From: Sphingorhabdus rigui | GTDB taxonomy: Bacteria; Pseudomonadota; Alphaproteobacteria; Sphingomonadales; Sphingomonadaceae | Assembly (NCBI RefSeq): GCF_014196595.1 | Contig: NZ_JACIEA010000001.1 | Span: 1,420,546 to 1,484,545, forward strand | Direction: 5' to 3' | DNA: 64,000 nt | Part shown: positions 55,874 to 64,000 of the stretch, piece by piece | Layout: the number at the start of each line of letters is the position of its first letter | Numbering within the stretch: position 1 is the stretch's first letter | The notes under the pieces: generated by a model | The model's input: the letters and a program-made list of their open reading frames with translations, nothing else | Database searches by the model: none | What the model was told of the DNA's origin: nothing | Position numbers and translations under genes: made by a program

Positions 55874-57297
55874 GCTGCACATTCCCGCGCGACTTCGACA
55901 TCGTCAAACGGCAACACGCGGCCCATGATGATTTGTCCTTGTTCGTGCCCCTTGCCCGCGATCAGGACGATATCATCAGGTTCGGCATGTTCGATGGCAA
56001 AGGCAATGGCATAGCGCCGGTCGCCAATTTCATGTGCCCCGGGCGCGCCCGCCATGATGTCCGCGCGAATAAGCGATGGATCTTCGCTGCGTGGATTATC
56101 GTCGGTCACGATCACGACGTCGGAATCCGCAACCGCAACCGCACCCATTTCCGGACGCTTGCCCGTATCGCGGTCACCACCTGCACCAAAGACGGTAATC
56201 AGCTTGCCCTTTGTATGCGGACGCAATGCCGCGATTGCGGCGCGCAGGCCATCGGGCGTGTGGGCATAATCGACATAAACGGGTGCACCGCTTTTGGTGA
56301 TAACGGCGCGCTCCAGTCGGCCACGGACGGGCTGCAACCGCGCGAGATGCGACAGCAGGCTTTCCACGTCGCCGCCACTCGCCATCACGACGCCCGCGGC
56401 GACAAGCGCGTTTGCGGCTTGATACGCCCCAATCAGCGGCAGTTTCACTTTGTACACATCGCCCTGAATACGCAGCTCAAGCGTCTGGCCCAGCTGCGTG
56501 GCTTCGCGCGAGAGCAACTGCACACCCTTGCCCTTTTCGCCGACGGTAATCATCCGCAGGTCGCGTTTGCGCGCCCGTGCAATGACTTGGTCCGACCAGA
56601 CATCATCTGCCCAGATAACGGCGCAGCCATTTTCATCGACAACCTCGTCAAACAAACGCATCTTCGCGTCGAAATAGCTTTCCATTGTGCCATGATAATC
56701 AAGATGATCGCGGCTCAAATTCGTGAATGCGGCGACCGAAACCCGAACGCCTTCGCTGCGATATTGCGACAGGCCGTGGCTGGATGCTTCAAATATCGCG
56801 TGGCTTATGCCTTCGCGGGCCAGACCGGACATGTTCGCAAGAAAGGTCACAATATCAGGCGTTGTCAGACCCGTTGTCGTTTGGTCCGACGCCGTTGTGA
56901 TGCCCAATGTGCCGATCGACGCTGCATTATGCCCCGCCATCCGCCACAGCTGGCGGGTGAGTTCAGCGGTCGATGTCTTGCCATTTGTGCCCGTGACGGC
57001 GGCAATCTGTCCGGGAAAGGGACGGAAATAATTGGCGGCCAATTGCGCAAAGGCGCGGCGTGGTTCCGCATCGGCGATATGCAATGCGCCTGTGACCTGT
57101 GCCTCCGGACGCGCGACGACAGCCACCGCACCCGCGGCAATCGCGGCATCAATGAAATCTTCGCCATTGAAACTGGCACCCTGAAAGGCACCAAAAACCG
57201 TTCCGGGCGCAATCTTCCGATGGTCGATGGCAAAGCCGGTCACTGTTCTGTCGGCACATGCCGGATCGGCATCGCTTACCAATTGCCCGAGCTTCAC
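55870..57297 (-). CDS. murE: UDP-N-acetylmuramoyl-tripeptide synthetase (meso-diaminopimelate-adding)
   Basis: A 475-aa Mur ligase adding the third residue of the stem peptide. ATP motif VTGTNGKTST (101-110), YHGTMESYFDAKMRLF and the DNPRSEDP box (~399-406), whose Arg is the meso-DAP specificity determinant, show a DAP-type enzyme. GTG 57297 is chosen because it overlaps the ftsI TAG stop by one base and gives the family N-terminus MKLGQLV; an ATG eight codons upstream inside ftsI is the alternative. Confidence 0.94.
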   Translation of the reverse strand: MKLGQLVSDADPACADRTVTGFAIDHRKIAPGTVFGAFQGASFNGEDFIDAAIAAGAVAVVARPEAQVTGALHIADAEPRRAFAQLAANYFRPFPGQIAAVTGTNGKTSTAELTRQLWRMAGHNAASIGTLGITTASDQTTTGLTTPDIVTFLANMSGLAREGISHAIFEASSHGLSQYRSEGVRVSVAAFTNLSRDHLDYHGTMESYFDAKMRLFDEVVDENGCAVIWADDVWSDQVIARARKRDLRMITVGEKGKGVQLLSREATQLGQTLELRIQGDVYKVKLPLIGAYQAANALVAAGVVMASGGDVESLLSHLARLQPVRGRLERAVITKSGAPVYVDYAHTPDGLRAAIAALRPHTKGKLITVFGAGGDRDTGKRPEMGAVAVADSDVVIVTDDNPRSEDPSLIRADIMAGAPGAHEIGDRRYAIAFAIEHAEPDDIVLIAGKGHEQGQIIMGRVLPFDDVEVARECAA

Positions 57298-59033
57298 TAT
57301 TGCTCTCCCTTCGCCTTCCACAATAAAGGCATGAGTTCCGATACATCAACATCGCGTTTCACGTCAGGGATAATTCCCATCAATGGACCGATGCGTGTAA
57401 TCGTCTTTCGCACCACCGGCGCTGCGGTAAAGCCTGCCGTCCGTTGAAAGCTGGATGCTTCGGTGCCCTGTGGCTCATCCAGCATCGCAAGCACAACATA
57501 ACGCGGGTTATCCATCGGGAATGCAGAGGCAAAGGTAGAGACAACCAGATTGCGGCTATAACCGCCAACGCCGGGCTTTTCGGCCGAACCTGTCTTGCCG
57601 CCCACGCGATAGCCCAAGGCGTCGGCTTGGTTGCCCGTGCCGTCAACGACGATCATCCGCATCAATTGCCGCATCCGCGCGCTGGTCGCCGCGGTAAAGA
57701 CGCGCTTGCCGGGAATCTTGGCATCCGATTTCATCTTGAACATCGTGGCCGGGCGGTAAATGCCGCCATTGACCATCGCCGCATAAGCGCTGGCCAAATG
57801 CATGGGTGTAACCGCGATACCATGTCCGAAACCAACGGTCATATTGGTCAGACGATCCCATGATTTGGGATAGAGCGGTCTTGCCTTTTCTGCGAGTTCG
57901 ATGTCCGGACGCACGTCAAAATGCAAATTACGCAACATGGCATCCATTCGGGCCGCACCCAATGTGTCGGCAATTTGCGCGGTCACAATATTCGAACTGT
58001 GGATCAATGCCTCCGGCGTGTTCATCCAGCGGCCCGACGGATGCGAATCCCGGATCTTGAACCGCCCGAATTGAAGCGGCTTGGTCGCATCATACCGTAC
58101 CGACAGGTCGCGCACTGTGCCTGCGTCCAACGCAGCAGCCACGGTCAGCGGCTTAAAGGTAGAGCCGAGTTCATACACGCGGTTGGTGACGTTGTTCGTT
58201 TGCCGCGAAATGGGGTAGCGGCCATCGACGATTGGTTGTCCAAGGTCGGGAATATTTGCGAACGACGGCCGGTTGGGGTTGAACGACGGCAATGTTGCCA
58301 TGGCGATGACTTCACCCGTCGCAACATCCAATATGACGCCAGCGCCACCTTTTGCGTTCGTTGCAGCCATGCCCGAAGCAAGCTCGCTTTCAAGCGCGGC
58401 CTGCACGCGGACATCCAACGCCAAATTCAGCGGGGTCGACCGCTTCGAAGGGTCGCGCAGGTAATCGTTCATGACCCGCTCCATCCCCATCGCGCCGCGG
58501 CCATCGCGGTTTACGAAACCGAGGACGTGCGCCGCCATGTCGTGCTGCGGGTACAGACGCGTTGCCTCACGCGGGAATTCAATGGCAATCTCGCCAAGGT
58601 CGTGGACTTGCTTGACTTGCTCGGGCAGCGCGCGCTTGCGCAGATAGCCGGGCTTGTCCGCAGTCAACTTGGCATAAAATTCTGCCGCCGGTGTATCGGG
58701 GAAGATAGCAGCCAGCTGGTTGGCCAATTGCTTGCGGTCGCCCAATAGGTCAGCAGGCTTCACCCAAATGGCGTAGCCATAGATGCTGCGCGCCAAAGGA
58801 ACGCCGTTGCGGTCAACAATATCGCCACGCTCGGGCACATATTCCGTGCTGGTTGCGCCATAAGCCCGCGAGCTTTCAAACAAGGCGAGCGTCGCCAAGC
58901 GCCCGATGAGCAAGACGACGAACATGCCAAAAGCGGCGAGTAAAACCAGCAGCCGCCAAAAACCGTGCGCTGCAAATGGAGGCGTACCGACGCCGCTTTT
59001 CCGGGTCGTGGTGCGGGCCGTTTGCGGCGTCAT
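57297..59033 (-). CDS. ftsI: Peptidoglycan D,D-transpeptidase FtsI (PBP3)
   Basis: A 578-aa class B penicillin-binding protein that crosslinks septal peptidoglycan. One N-terminal transmembrane helix (~26-48), the pedestal domain with GDIVDRNGVPLA, and the transpeptidase domain with Ser291 in GSTFK (SxxK), SSN (~346) and KTG (480-482). Beta-lactams acylate Ser291. Its stop overlaps murE; its start shares a base with the ftsL stop. Confidence 0.97.
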   Translation of the reverse strand: MTPQTARTTTRKSGVGTPPFAAHGFWRLLVLLAAFGMFVVLLIGRLATLALFESSRAYGATSTEYVPERGDIVDRNGVPLARSIYGYAIWVKPADLLGDRKQLANQLAAIFPDTPAAEFYAKLTADKPGYLRKRALPEQVKQVHDLGEIAIEFPREATRLYPQHDMAAHVLGFVNRDGRGAMGMERVMNDYLRDPSKRSTPLNLALDVRVQAALESELASGMAATNAKGGAGVILDVATGEVIAMATLPSFNPNRPSFANIPDLGQPIVDGRYPISRQTNNVTNRVYELGSTFKPLTVAAALDAGTVRDLSVRYDATKPLQFGRFKIRDSHPSGRWMNTPEALIHSSNIVTAQIADTLGAARMDAMLRNLHFDVRPDIELAEKARPLYPKSWDRLTNMTVGFGHGIAVTPMHLASAYAAMVNGGIYRPATMFKMKSDAKIPGKRVFTAATSARMRQLMRMIVVDGTGNQADALGYRVGGKTGSAEKPGVGGYSRNLVVSTFASAFPMDNPRYVVLAMLDEPQGTEASSFQRTAGFTAAPVVRKTITRIGPLMGIIPDVKRDVDVSELMPLLWKAKGEQ

Positions 59034-59674
59034 TAACGGCGGCGTTCTTTAGCAGCTTTTGCCGAAATATCGCGCAACAGGTCGTCGGACAAAAGCTTTT
59101 CATCCATCCGCGCCAAACGCTCGGTGCGGCTCTGCTCAACTTTCGGAGCCTCTACTTTCGCGGGCGCACGCTTTACTGGGTTGGCAAAGATTTTAACGTC
59201 GTTGGCCGCAAGTTTCGTGGCAGCAGCCTTAGTTGCCACGGCCTTGGTGGCCACGGCCTTTGGCGCGGCTTGCTTTGGCGCTTCAACAACAGCTTCCTTT
59301 ACAACCTCAGGCTCGGCAACAACTTGTGGCGCCGGGACATCTGCCGCGGCCATCATGACTGGCTTAGCATCAGGAAGATCGCCGGTCAGGCTAGCAAGCG
59401 CGGCTTCGCCATTTACAAATTGTTCAGCCGATGGGGGCTGATAACCGTACAAAAGTTCGTTCCACTCTTCCAACTGCTGCAAGCTGGCGCGGGTGCGGAT
59501 TTCCGCCTGAAGGAAGCTGATTTCACGCTTCGTATCCATTATTTCACGGTCAACCGCGACAAGGTCAGTGTGCATCGCCGCAACGTTGAGCGACAGAGGG
59601 TACAGCAGGATCGCAACCATGAATACCAGCGCAAGCCAGCCCAGGTTTCTAAGTCTTTTCATGGCGAGACTCAT
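59033..59674 (-). CDS. ftsL: Cell division protein FtsL with long Ala/Lys/Val-rich C-terminal extension
   Basis: A 213-aa bitopic protein in the ftsL position between rsmH and ftsI. A transmembrane helix (~10-29) and a leucine-zipper-like coiled coil (~36-70; [20 protein letters not shown]) are the FtsL core. After residue ~85 comes an unusual periplasmic tail of Ala/Pro/Val/Lys repeats ([20 protein letters not shown]) ending in a charged helix. The core is the length of E. coli FtsL; the tail roughly doubles it. ATG 59674 gives an ATGA overlap with rsmH. Called from position plus topology, since FtsL sequences diverge. Confidence 0.85.
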   Translation of the reverse strand: MSLAMKRLRNLGWLALVFMVAILLYPLSLNVAAMHTDLVAVDREIMDTKREISFLQAEIRTRASLQQLEEWNELLYGYQPPSAEQFVNGEAALASLTGDLPDAKPVMMAAADVPAPQVVAEPEVVKEAVVEAPKQAAPKAVATKAVATKAAATKLAANDVKIFANPVKRAPAKVEAPKVEQSRTERLARMDEKLLSDDLLRDISAKAAKERRR

Positions 59675-60627
59675 GCTGCCAGTCCTCCTGTTGCCCATGC
59701 GGGTGCGTGTGTACGGGTTGCCGATCGCAAGGTGGCGGAACGCGACCTTGGATTGCGGGTAAGTTCGGCTTCTGAAGGGCGAATGGCTTTATCCGCCTTT
59801 TCAAAGGTAGGTTGCGGTCCGGCGCTGCCGACCATCGGCACATGACGTGAGCCAGCGCTTTCTGCGCCACTGCGGCGACGCAAGAATTGCTTCACGATGC
59901 GATCTTCAAGGCTGTGAAAGGTGACGACAGCAAGACGACCGCCTGGCTTGAGCATCCGCTCGGCAGCTTCCAATCCGTCGGTCAATTCATCCAGCTCGCG
60001 GTTCACATGAATGCGGATCGCCTGAAAAGCCCGGGTGGCAGGGTCTTTTGGCGCGCCGGGCTTGTGACCAACTGCCTTACGAACGATGGCCGCGAGTTGC
60101 GCAGTGGTTTCAATGGGCCGTGCCGCAACAATCGCACGGGCGATGCGCCGCGAGCGGTGCTCTTCGCCATAGCGATAGATGATATCGGCAATGTCGGCTT
60201 CGTCGGCTTCGTTGACAAAGTCAGCGGCAGACATGCCGTCCTGTGCCATGCGCATATCGAGCGGGCCATCTTTTTGAAACGAAAAGCCACGCTCCGCGCG
60301 GTCGAGCTGCATCGACGACACACCGATGTCGAGAACGACGCCATCGACCGACATTATGTCGTCCGCCATCAAAACGTCGTCCATGATAGAAAAGCAGGCC
60401 GGGTAAAGACGCAAGGCGCCCCCACTGCGGCCTGCAAGGTCCGCACCTTCTGATAGTGCATCAGGATCGCGGTCAAACGCATAAACGCGCGCACCGCCAG
60501 CCAGTATCGCTTGGCTGTATCCGCCTGCACCAAAGGTACCATCCACGATCTCATCGCCAGGGGTGATGGCTAGAGAGTGAATCACTTCATCCAGTAAGAC
60601 TGGAATATGGGGGGCCGGCGCGCTCAT
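59671..60627 (-). CDS. rsmH: 16S rRNA (cytosine(1402)-N(4))-methyltransferase
   Basis: A 318-aa SAM methyltransferase (MraW) that modifies C1402 in the ribosomal P-site. [13 protein letters not shown], the SAM loop [13 protein letters not shown] (~30-42), [11 protein letters not shown], the [10 protein letters not shown] segment and [10 protein letters not shown]-like [13 protein letters not shown] are characteristic. ATG 60627 overlaps the mraZ stop by 4 bp; the longer frame would start inside mraZ. Confidence 0.97.
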   Translation of the reverse strand: MSAPAPHIPVLLDEVIHSLAITPGDEIVDGTFGAGGYSQAILAGGARVYAFDRDPDALSEGADLAGRSGGALRLYPACFSIMDDVLMADDIMSVDGVVLDIGVSSMQLDRAERGFSFQKDGPLDMRMAQDGMSAADFVNEADEADIADIIYRYGEEHRSRRIARAIVAARPIETTAQLAAIVRKAVGHKPGAPKDPATRAFQAIRIHVNRELDELTDGLEAAERMLKPGGRLAVVTFHSLEDRIVKQFLRRRSGAESAGSRHVPMVGSAGPQPTFEKADKAIRPSEAELTRNPRSRSATLRSATRTHAPAWATGGLAA

Positions 60628-61124
60628 TTGTCGCGCTTGCCTTGGGACAGCCAATAATTGAGCTCGTCCTTGACGGGGTTGAATGCCGCTGGCGCTTCCT
60701 TCAGGAAAACGTCAGGGTTCCAAAGCATGAAATGCGTGGTTGCACCGAAGAAAAATGCGCGGTCGTCAATGCGGCCAAAATGCTTGAGCATCGGCGACAG
60801 CACGAAACGGCCGCTGGCTTCAAAAGCGGTTTCAAAGATGGAGGATGCAGATACGCCAGCCAGTTCGCGATCAAAGTCTGTGCCGCGGTTAACGGCGCTT
60901 TGCCATTGCGCCTCAATATCTGCGCGCAGCTTAAGACGTTCGGCGCTGCCAAAACCGATGAGGCAAGGAAGGCTGCTGTGGCGCGAAATGCATACGCTGT
61001 TGCTGCCGCTGGATTGCAATACGCTGTCGCGGATCTCGGCGGGTATAGTCGTGCGGCCCTTGGCGTCGACACCCGACACCCCCGAACCTGCATAGACCAC
61101 CAACGCTGACACCGTCCGAAACAC
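60624..61124 (-). CDS. mraZ: Transcriptional regulator MraZ
   Basis: A 166-aa protein with two SpoVT-AbrB-type half domains: [21 protein letters not shown] (~15-35) and [22 protein letters not shown] (~105-125), the DxKGR / D-x-x-GR pattern of MraZ being degenerate in the second copy. MraZ binds repeats ahead of its own gene and tunes the dcw operon. The start is GTG 61124 (MFRTVS); GTG 61112 is equally possible because an AGGGG lies 11 nt before it. First gene of the cluster. Confidence 0.92.
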   Translation of the reverse strand: MFRTVSALVVYAGSGVSGVDAKGRTTIPAEIRDSVLQSSGSNSVCISRHSSLPCLIGFGSAERLKLRADIEAQWQSAVNRGTDFDRELAGVSASSIFETAFEASGRFVLSPMLKHFGRIDDRAFFFGATTHFMLWNPDVFLKEAPAAFNPVKDELNYWLSQGKRDK

Positions 61125-61418
61125 CCCTGTAAAAAAGGGCGCAGAACGACAATCATGGCAAAGCCCTTTGCCATGCGGACGCCGTAACGACCGATATTAT
61201 CAGTTATCCACCCCTTGGATGACTTTGCATAGCAAGGGATTTTATGGATGAAAAGAGGGATTTTATGGGAAAATTAGGGTGTTAAATATTAATATACTGA
61301 AAACATTATATAATTTTTTTCCTCATATAAAAATAATGTGCGAAATGAACATAAATCCTTGGGCAGACATGGGTGTGCAGCATGGATTTTCCGCAGATTT
61401 CCGGTGCCAAGCCCATTT
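61125..61418 (-). promoter_or_regulatory. mraZ upstream (Pmra) region
   Basis: Nearly 300 bases between the GldG-like gene and mraZ; very A/T-rich from about 61275 to 61345 (long runs of A and T), where promoter elements are likely, followed in transcription direction by the G/C-triplet boxes at 61235-61280. No gene is credible in it. I could not fix the exact -35/-10 pair. Confidence 0.5.
61235..61280. promoter_or_regulatory. Array of five TGGGN-like boxes (putative MraZ-binding repeats)
   Basis: On the plus strand the units AGGGA, TGGAT, AGGGA, TGGGA and AGGGT start at 61235, 61245, 61256, 61266 and 61276. Each is separated by 5 bp (one gap of 6 bp), and the spacers are A/T only apart from a single G in the 6-bp one. 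MraZ of E. coli is known to bind direct TGGGN repeats with 5-bp spacers ahead of mraZ. Here the G-rich strand is the one opposite to the mraZ coding strand. Confidence 0.6.
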
Positions 61419-62252
61419 CTACCCCGAATGTCCCACAAAATCCCCGGATATGGAATCGCTTTCGTGCAATCGCGCCAGCAATGATTCCACCCACGCCAAA
61501 TTGCCGAATTCATCGCCACCGGTCAGCACGCGCATGCCCCGTCCCTCCCAATAGACCGTATCGAGCAAATCGGCGTCCGCGACGAGCAAAGCGCGGCCTT
61601 TGCCAATCTTGCAATCCGCCAACAGGCCGCCCTCCTCTAACGCACATCGCGCTGAACCGCCGCGACCGATCTTTAGCCACTCGCCGGGCGTCTGCGTGCG
61701 GATGCTCAGCTGGCCAATCTTGCGGATAGCCATCGGCTCCGCATCGGCGATGGGCAGCACAAGCTCAAGCCCCCAATGCGCAAATAAGGGCGATAGCATC
61801 GATGTGAACAACGGCCTGCGCTTGTCGCCCAATGGATAAAGGCTCCCCCACTGCAGCGCAGGATCAGCGAGGATCAAAACACGCCCGCCCTTGCGCACCC
61901 AACTATCCAGTTGGACAAGTTCGGCCGGGCTAAATGCCCGCGGCTGCGCCAACAACAGCAGGCGCCGTTCTGCAAGGTCGCGCACATCATCGAGCGGCTG
62001 CACATCATAGCTTTGGCCAAGCCGCGCGAACGCGGGGTGCGGTTGCGCGTCGTCGGCAAGATCCGCCTCAACGCCGCCCTCGCTCCATTGCAGCGGCAAC
62101 GTCGTCATCAATCCCAAACTGGGTTTCGGGCCATCGGGCGCAGGCTGGATAAAGGCATAAGCCAGCAGCGACGACATGAGCACCAGAACAACGGCGAGCA
62201 GCAGCAAAAGCGGGCGCCTTTTGCCGCCGAAATGCGCGCTCACGTTCGTCAT
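61419..62252 (-). CDS. GldG-like/DUF4350-type membrane-anchored protein
   Basis: A 277-aa protein with one N-terminal membrane helix (~13-34, LLLLLAVVLVLMSSLLAYAF) and a periplasmic remainder. The segments RRLLLLAQPRAFSPAELVQL and WVRKGGRVLILADPALQW resemble the glutamine-amidotransferase-like fold of GldG / DUF4350 proteins, which lack catalytic residues and usually partner ABC transporters. No transporter gene adjoins here. The stop is the last of the cysK operon and lies 294 bp before mraZ. Function unknown. Confidence 0.65.
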   Translation of the reverse strand: MTNVSAHFGGKRRPLLLLLAVVLVLMSSLLAYAFIQPAPDGPKPSLGLMTTLPLQWSEGGVEADLADDAQPHPAFARLGQSYDVQPLDDVRDLAERRLLLLAQPRAFSPAELVQLDSWVRKGGRVLILADPALQWGSLYPLGDKRRPLFTSMLSPLFAHWGLELVLPIADAEPMAIRKIGQLSIRTQTPGEWLKIGRGGSARCALEEGGLLADCKIGKGRALLVADADLLDTVYWEGRGMRVLTGGDEFGNLAWVESLLARLHESDSISGDFVGHSG

Positions 62253-62257
62253 AATGG

Positions 62258-62533
62258 CTACTGCGGTCGGCCGCGCGGTGGTGTGGCGCTCTTCGGCGGC
62301 GTCGCGCTTTCATTCTTGGCCACCGGGGTCACGCCCAGTTCAGCCAGCGGCTCATCCGGCGTTTGTTTCTTTATTTCGGTTATTGGGGTCGCCTCCATTG
62401 CACCCGGCACCTGCGCACTGTCGCTGACGCGATCAAGAACCATCGTCGCCAAGGTCACAAACAGGAGCACGACGACCAAGCCAACCACGCCGACCTGAAT
62501 ACGCTGAATTGCGGATTGCTTTTGCTCAACCAA
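62258..62533 (-). CDS. Small single-pass membrane protein, probable TTG start
   Basis: About 91 aa: a basic N-terminus (VEQKQSAIQRIQ), one transmembrane helix (~14-35, VGVVGLVVVLLFVTLATMVL), and a Pro/Glu/Thr-rich periplasmic tail with three Pro-Pro clusters. An ATG start would have to lie inside the cysteine synthase gene; TTG 62533 has AGGAG 7 nt upstream and begins 29 bp after the cysK stop, so I take it. Not recognised as a named family. It is followed after 5 bp by the GldG-like gene, so the two likely act together. Confidence 0.65.
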   Translation of the reverse strand: MVEQKQSAIQRIQVGVVGLVVVLLFVTLATMVLDRVSDSAQVPGAMEATPITEIKKQTPDEPLAELGVTPVAKNESATPPKSATPPRGRPQ

Positions 62534-62562
62534 CTGCGATCTCCTGTAAACCGTCGTGCGCG

Positions 62563-63564
62563 TTATTGCGCCGCGCTGTCCATTTGCCAAGGCATAGGGT
62601 CTAGATTTTTGCTGCGCATCCATTCCGGATTGTAAATCGTCGACAGATAACGGAAACCCGTGTCGCACAAGATCGTCGCGATGCGCGCATGGGGGCCAAG
62701 CAGTTTGCCCAAGGCGACAGCACCGGCAACGTTAATGCCGGACGACAGTCCAAGGCAAAGCCCCTCCTCCGCCAACAAACGCCGGACCCATATCATGCCC
62801 TCTTCGTCCGATATGCGGAACTGCGTATCAATCGGCGCGCCATCCAGATTGGCGGTGATGCGTCCCTGCCCAATGCCTTCGGCAACCGACGTGCCTTCCG
62901 CGCTTAGTTCGCCATTGGCATAATAATTATACAATGATGCACCATGCGGGTCGGTCAAGGCGATGGTGACATTTTCATCCTTCGCCTTCAGGCCGAGCCC
63001 GACCCCAGCGATGGTGCCGCCGGTCCCAGCGGCACAGGTAAAGCCATCAACCCGGCCCTCCATTTGCGCCCAGATTTCTTCGGCCGTGGTTTCGATATGC
63101 GCGCGGCGGTTGGCGATATTATCAAACTGGTTCGCCCACACCGCATTGTCGGTCTCTTCGGCCAAACGGCGCGAGGTGTGCACGAAATGCCCGGGGTTCG
63201 AATACGGCGCAGCAGGGACAAGCACGAGCTCCGCGCCAAGCGCGCGCAACGTGTCTTTTTTCTCCTGGCTTTGCGTTTCGGGCATGACGATGATCGTTTT
63301 GTACCCCAGCGCATTGGCAACGAGCGCAAGGCCAATACCGGTATTGCCCGCCGTCCCTTCCACAATCGTGCCGCCGGGCTGCAACAGCCCCTGCCGTTCG
63401 GCATCGCGCACAATATATAATGCAGCGCGATCTTTTACCGACGCGCCGGGATTGGCAAATTCGCACTTGCCAAAAATGTCGCAACCCGCCGCATCGCTTG
63501 GGCCTTTCAGGCGAACGAGCGGTGTGTTGCCGATTAAATCCAATGTCGAAGTAAGCATGTTCAT
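62563..63564 (-). CDS. cysK: Cysteine synthase A-like PLP enzyme
   Basis: A 333-aa fold-type II PLP enzyme that makes cysteine from O-acetylserine and sulfide. The PLP lysine Lys44 is in NPGASVKDRAA, the phosphate loop is GTAGNTGIGLA and GTGGTIAGVG binds the cofactor phosphate. ATG 63564 (MNML) or 63558 is the start; the longer frame reaches into the palindromic region and is unlikely. The final segment (STIYNPEWMRSKNLDP) differs from E. coli CysK, so a related beta-replacing enzyme cannot be excluded. Gene heads a leftward three-gene unit. Confidence 0.9.
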   Translation of the reverse strand: MNMLTSTLDLIGNTPLVRLKGPSDAAGCDIFGKCEFANPGASVKDRAALYIVRDAERQGLLQPGGTIVEGTAGNTGIGLALVANALGYKTIIVMPETQSQEKKDTLRALGAELVLVPAAPYSNPGHFVHTSRRLAEETDNAVWANQFDNIANRRAHIETTAEEIWAQMEGRVDGFTCAAGTGGTIAGVGLGLKAKDENVTIALTDPHGASLYNYYANGELSAEGTSVAEGIGQGRITANLDGAPIDTQFRISDEEGMIWVRRLLAEEGLCLGLSSGINVAGAVALGKLLGPHARIATILCDTGFRYLSTIYNPEWMRSKNLDPMPWQMDSAAQ

Positions 63565-63684
63565 AGCCGAGATAGTTAGTCGCGTTGTTGGCCGTCCGCA
63601 ACCCGGTGTCGCGTAAAGGGCAGTCTTCGGCGCGCCATTAAGACCACATGACATCGCGCGCGCCGCCGAACGAGAATTGGGTAT

Positions 63685-63699
63685 TGATATATTATATCA
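63685..63699. promoter_or_regulatory. 15-bp palindrome between cysK and the TonB receptor gene
   Basis: TGATATA-T-TATATCA: perfect 7-bp arms around one base, in an A/T-rich stretch ~55 bp before the receptor start and ~120 bp before cysK. Such sites upstream of TonB-dependent receptors are often bound by metal regulators (Fur or Zur); the sequence is closer in style to alphaproteobacterial Zur sites, but this is a guess. Confidence 0.45.
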
Positions 63700-63754
63700 T
63701 ATTGTGTAAGCAGTCGCTTCATTGTTTCATATCCGACAGGATGAACGTAATCTC

Positions 63755-64000
63755 ATGAAAATCCCCCGCTTTCACGTTTTCGCCGCTAGCATGACAGCAT
63801 TGTCGGTTGCGCTATCTGTGCCTGCTTATGCCCAGCAAACGGGCAGCACCGGCGCTTCAGAAGCCGCGCCGCAGACAGATGATTTTCACGGCAGTGAAGA
63901 AATCGTTGTCACCGCACCTTATGTTGAGCGGCTCGATATTCTGTCCGGAACCTCTGCGGTGACAGGGGACCTATTGGCTGAGAAAACCCGCGCGCAATTG
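63755..64000 (+). CDS. TonB-dependent receptor, N-terminal part (cut by window edge)
   Basis: The first 82 residues: a signal peptide (MKIPRFHVFAASMTALSVAL, cleaved after AYA near residue 28), a low-complexity Gly/Ser/Thr/Asp stretch, then EEIVVTAPYVERLDIL, a TonB-box-like segment followed by the start of the plug domain. It is an outer membrane, energy-dependent importer of a metal chelate, vitamin or sugar; the ligand cannot be told from this part. ATG 63755 is used; an ATG at 63741 opens only a six-codon frame. Confidence 0.85.
   Translation, partial: MKIPRFHVFAASMTALSVALSVPAYAQQTGSTGASEAAPQTDDFHGSEEIVVTAPYVERLDILSGTSAVTGDLLAEKTRAQL

Noticed and set aside
55933-57447. 504-codon open frame on the plus strand opposite murE
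   Set aside because: Mirror frame of a high-GC gene; the protein is Cys/His/Arg-rich without domains, and murE on the other strand is certain.
61204-61212. TTATCCACC, close to the DnaA box TTATCCACA
   Set aside because: Single copy with one mismatch in a promoter region; no cluster of boxes or other origin features nearby.
1-64000. CRISPR arrays, IS elements, prophage genes, rRNA operons
   Set aside because: No regularly spaced repeats, transposase or phage genes, or rRNA sequence seen anywhere in the window.

Overview
The window looks like a chromosome segment of a moderately GC-rich alphaproteobacterium, most likely a sphingomonad (Sphingorhabdus/Sphingopyxis-like). The support is a complete alphaproteobacterial division and cell-wall (dcw) cluster ending in ftsQ-ftsA-ftsZ, a two-subunit glycine decarboxylase (gcvPA/gcvPB) behind a tandem glycine riboswitch, a cysD-cysNC-cysQ operon with fused APS kinase, a COQ8-type ABC1 kinase and a TonB-dependent receptor. 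The genus is an inference from gene order and protein style; no search was run.

Layout. 1-3872: tail of an M28 peptidase, agmatine deiminase, an exported methyltransferase, N-carbamoylputrescine amidase (agmatine to putrescine) and folK, which seems to start at CTG. 3913-3988: tRNA-Lys(TTT). 3989-5914: a small A/T-richer insertion behind the tRNA, holding a divergent XRE repressor, a perfect 21-bp palindromic operator, a 77-aa precursor peptide and a MvdD-like ATP-grasp ligase. I read this as a compact graspetide (omega-ester/omega-amide RiPP) gene cluster; it is the most interesting part of the window. 5915-15626: a leftward acyl-CoA gene cluster (four acyl-CoA dehydrogenases, one with a long N-terminal extension; a MaoC-type hydratase; a thiolase; a class III CoA-transferase; a saccharopine-dehydrogenase-like reductase). 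15989-19562: sulfate activation (cysD, cysNC, cysQ). 19600-33502: lipoprotein S41 protease, COQ8-like kinase, ahpC-ahpF, an RND efflux pair, wecB, ugd and an acyl-CoA ligase.

33658-39107: a leftward glycine-cleavage operon (riboswitch, gcvT, gcvH, gcvPA, gcvPB, DUF938 methyltransferase) with a REP-like repeat between gcvH and gcvPA. 39153-42640: NAD(P)-binding oxidoreductase, dNTP triphosphohydrolase, TPR-SPOR protein. 42747-61124: the dcw cluster on the minus strand, in transcription order mraZ, rsmH, ftsL, ftsI, murE, murF, mraY, murD, ftsW, murG, murC, murB, ddl, ftsQ, ftsA, ftsZ, mostly joined by 4-bp ATGA overlaps. Upstream of mraZ lies an array of G-triplet boxes at about 10-bp spacing that resembles MraZ-binding repeats. 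61419-63564: a leftward cysteine synthase, a small membrane protein (probable TTG start) and a GldG-like membrane protein. 63755-64000: the start of a TonB-dependent receptor gene behind a palindromic site.

Most genes are core housekeeping. The accessory content is the graspetide-like locus at tRNA-Lys and, more loosely, the acyl-CoA cluster, whose enzyme set hints at branched C5 dicarboxyl-CoA chemistry. Start codons were moved from the longest frame where a Shine-Dalgarno sequence, an operon overlap or family length supports it.
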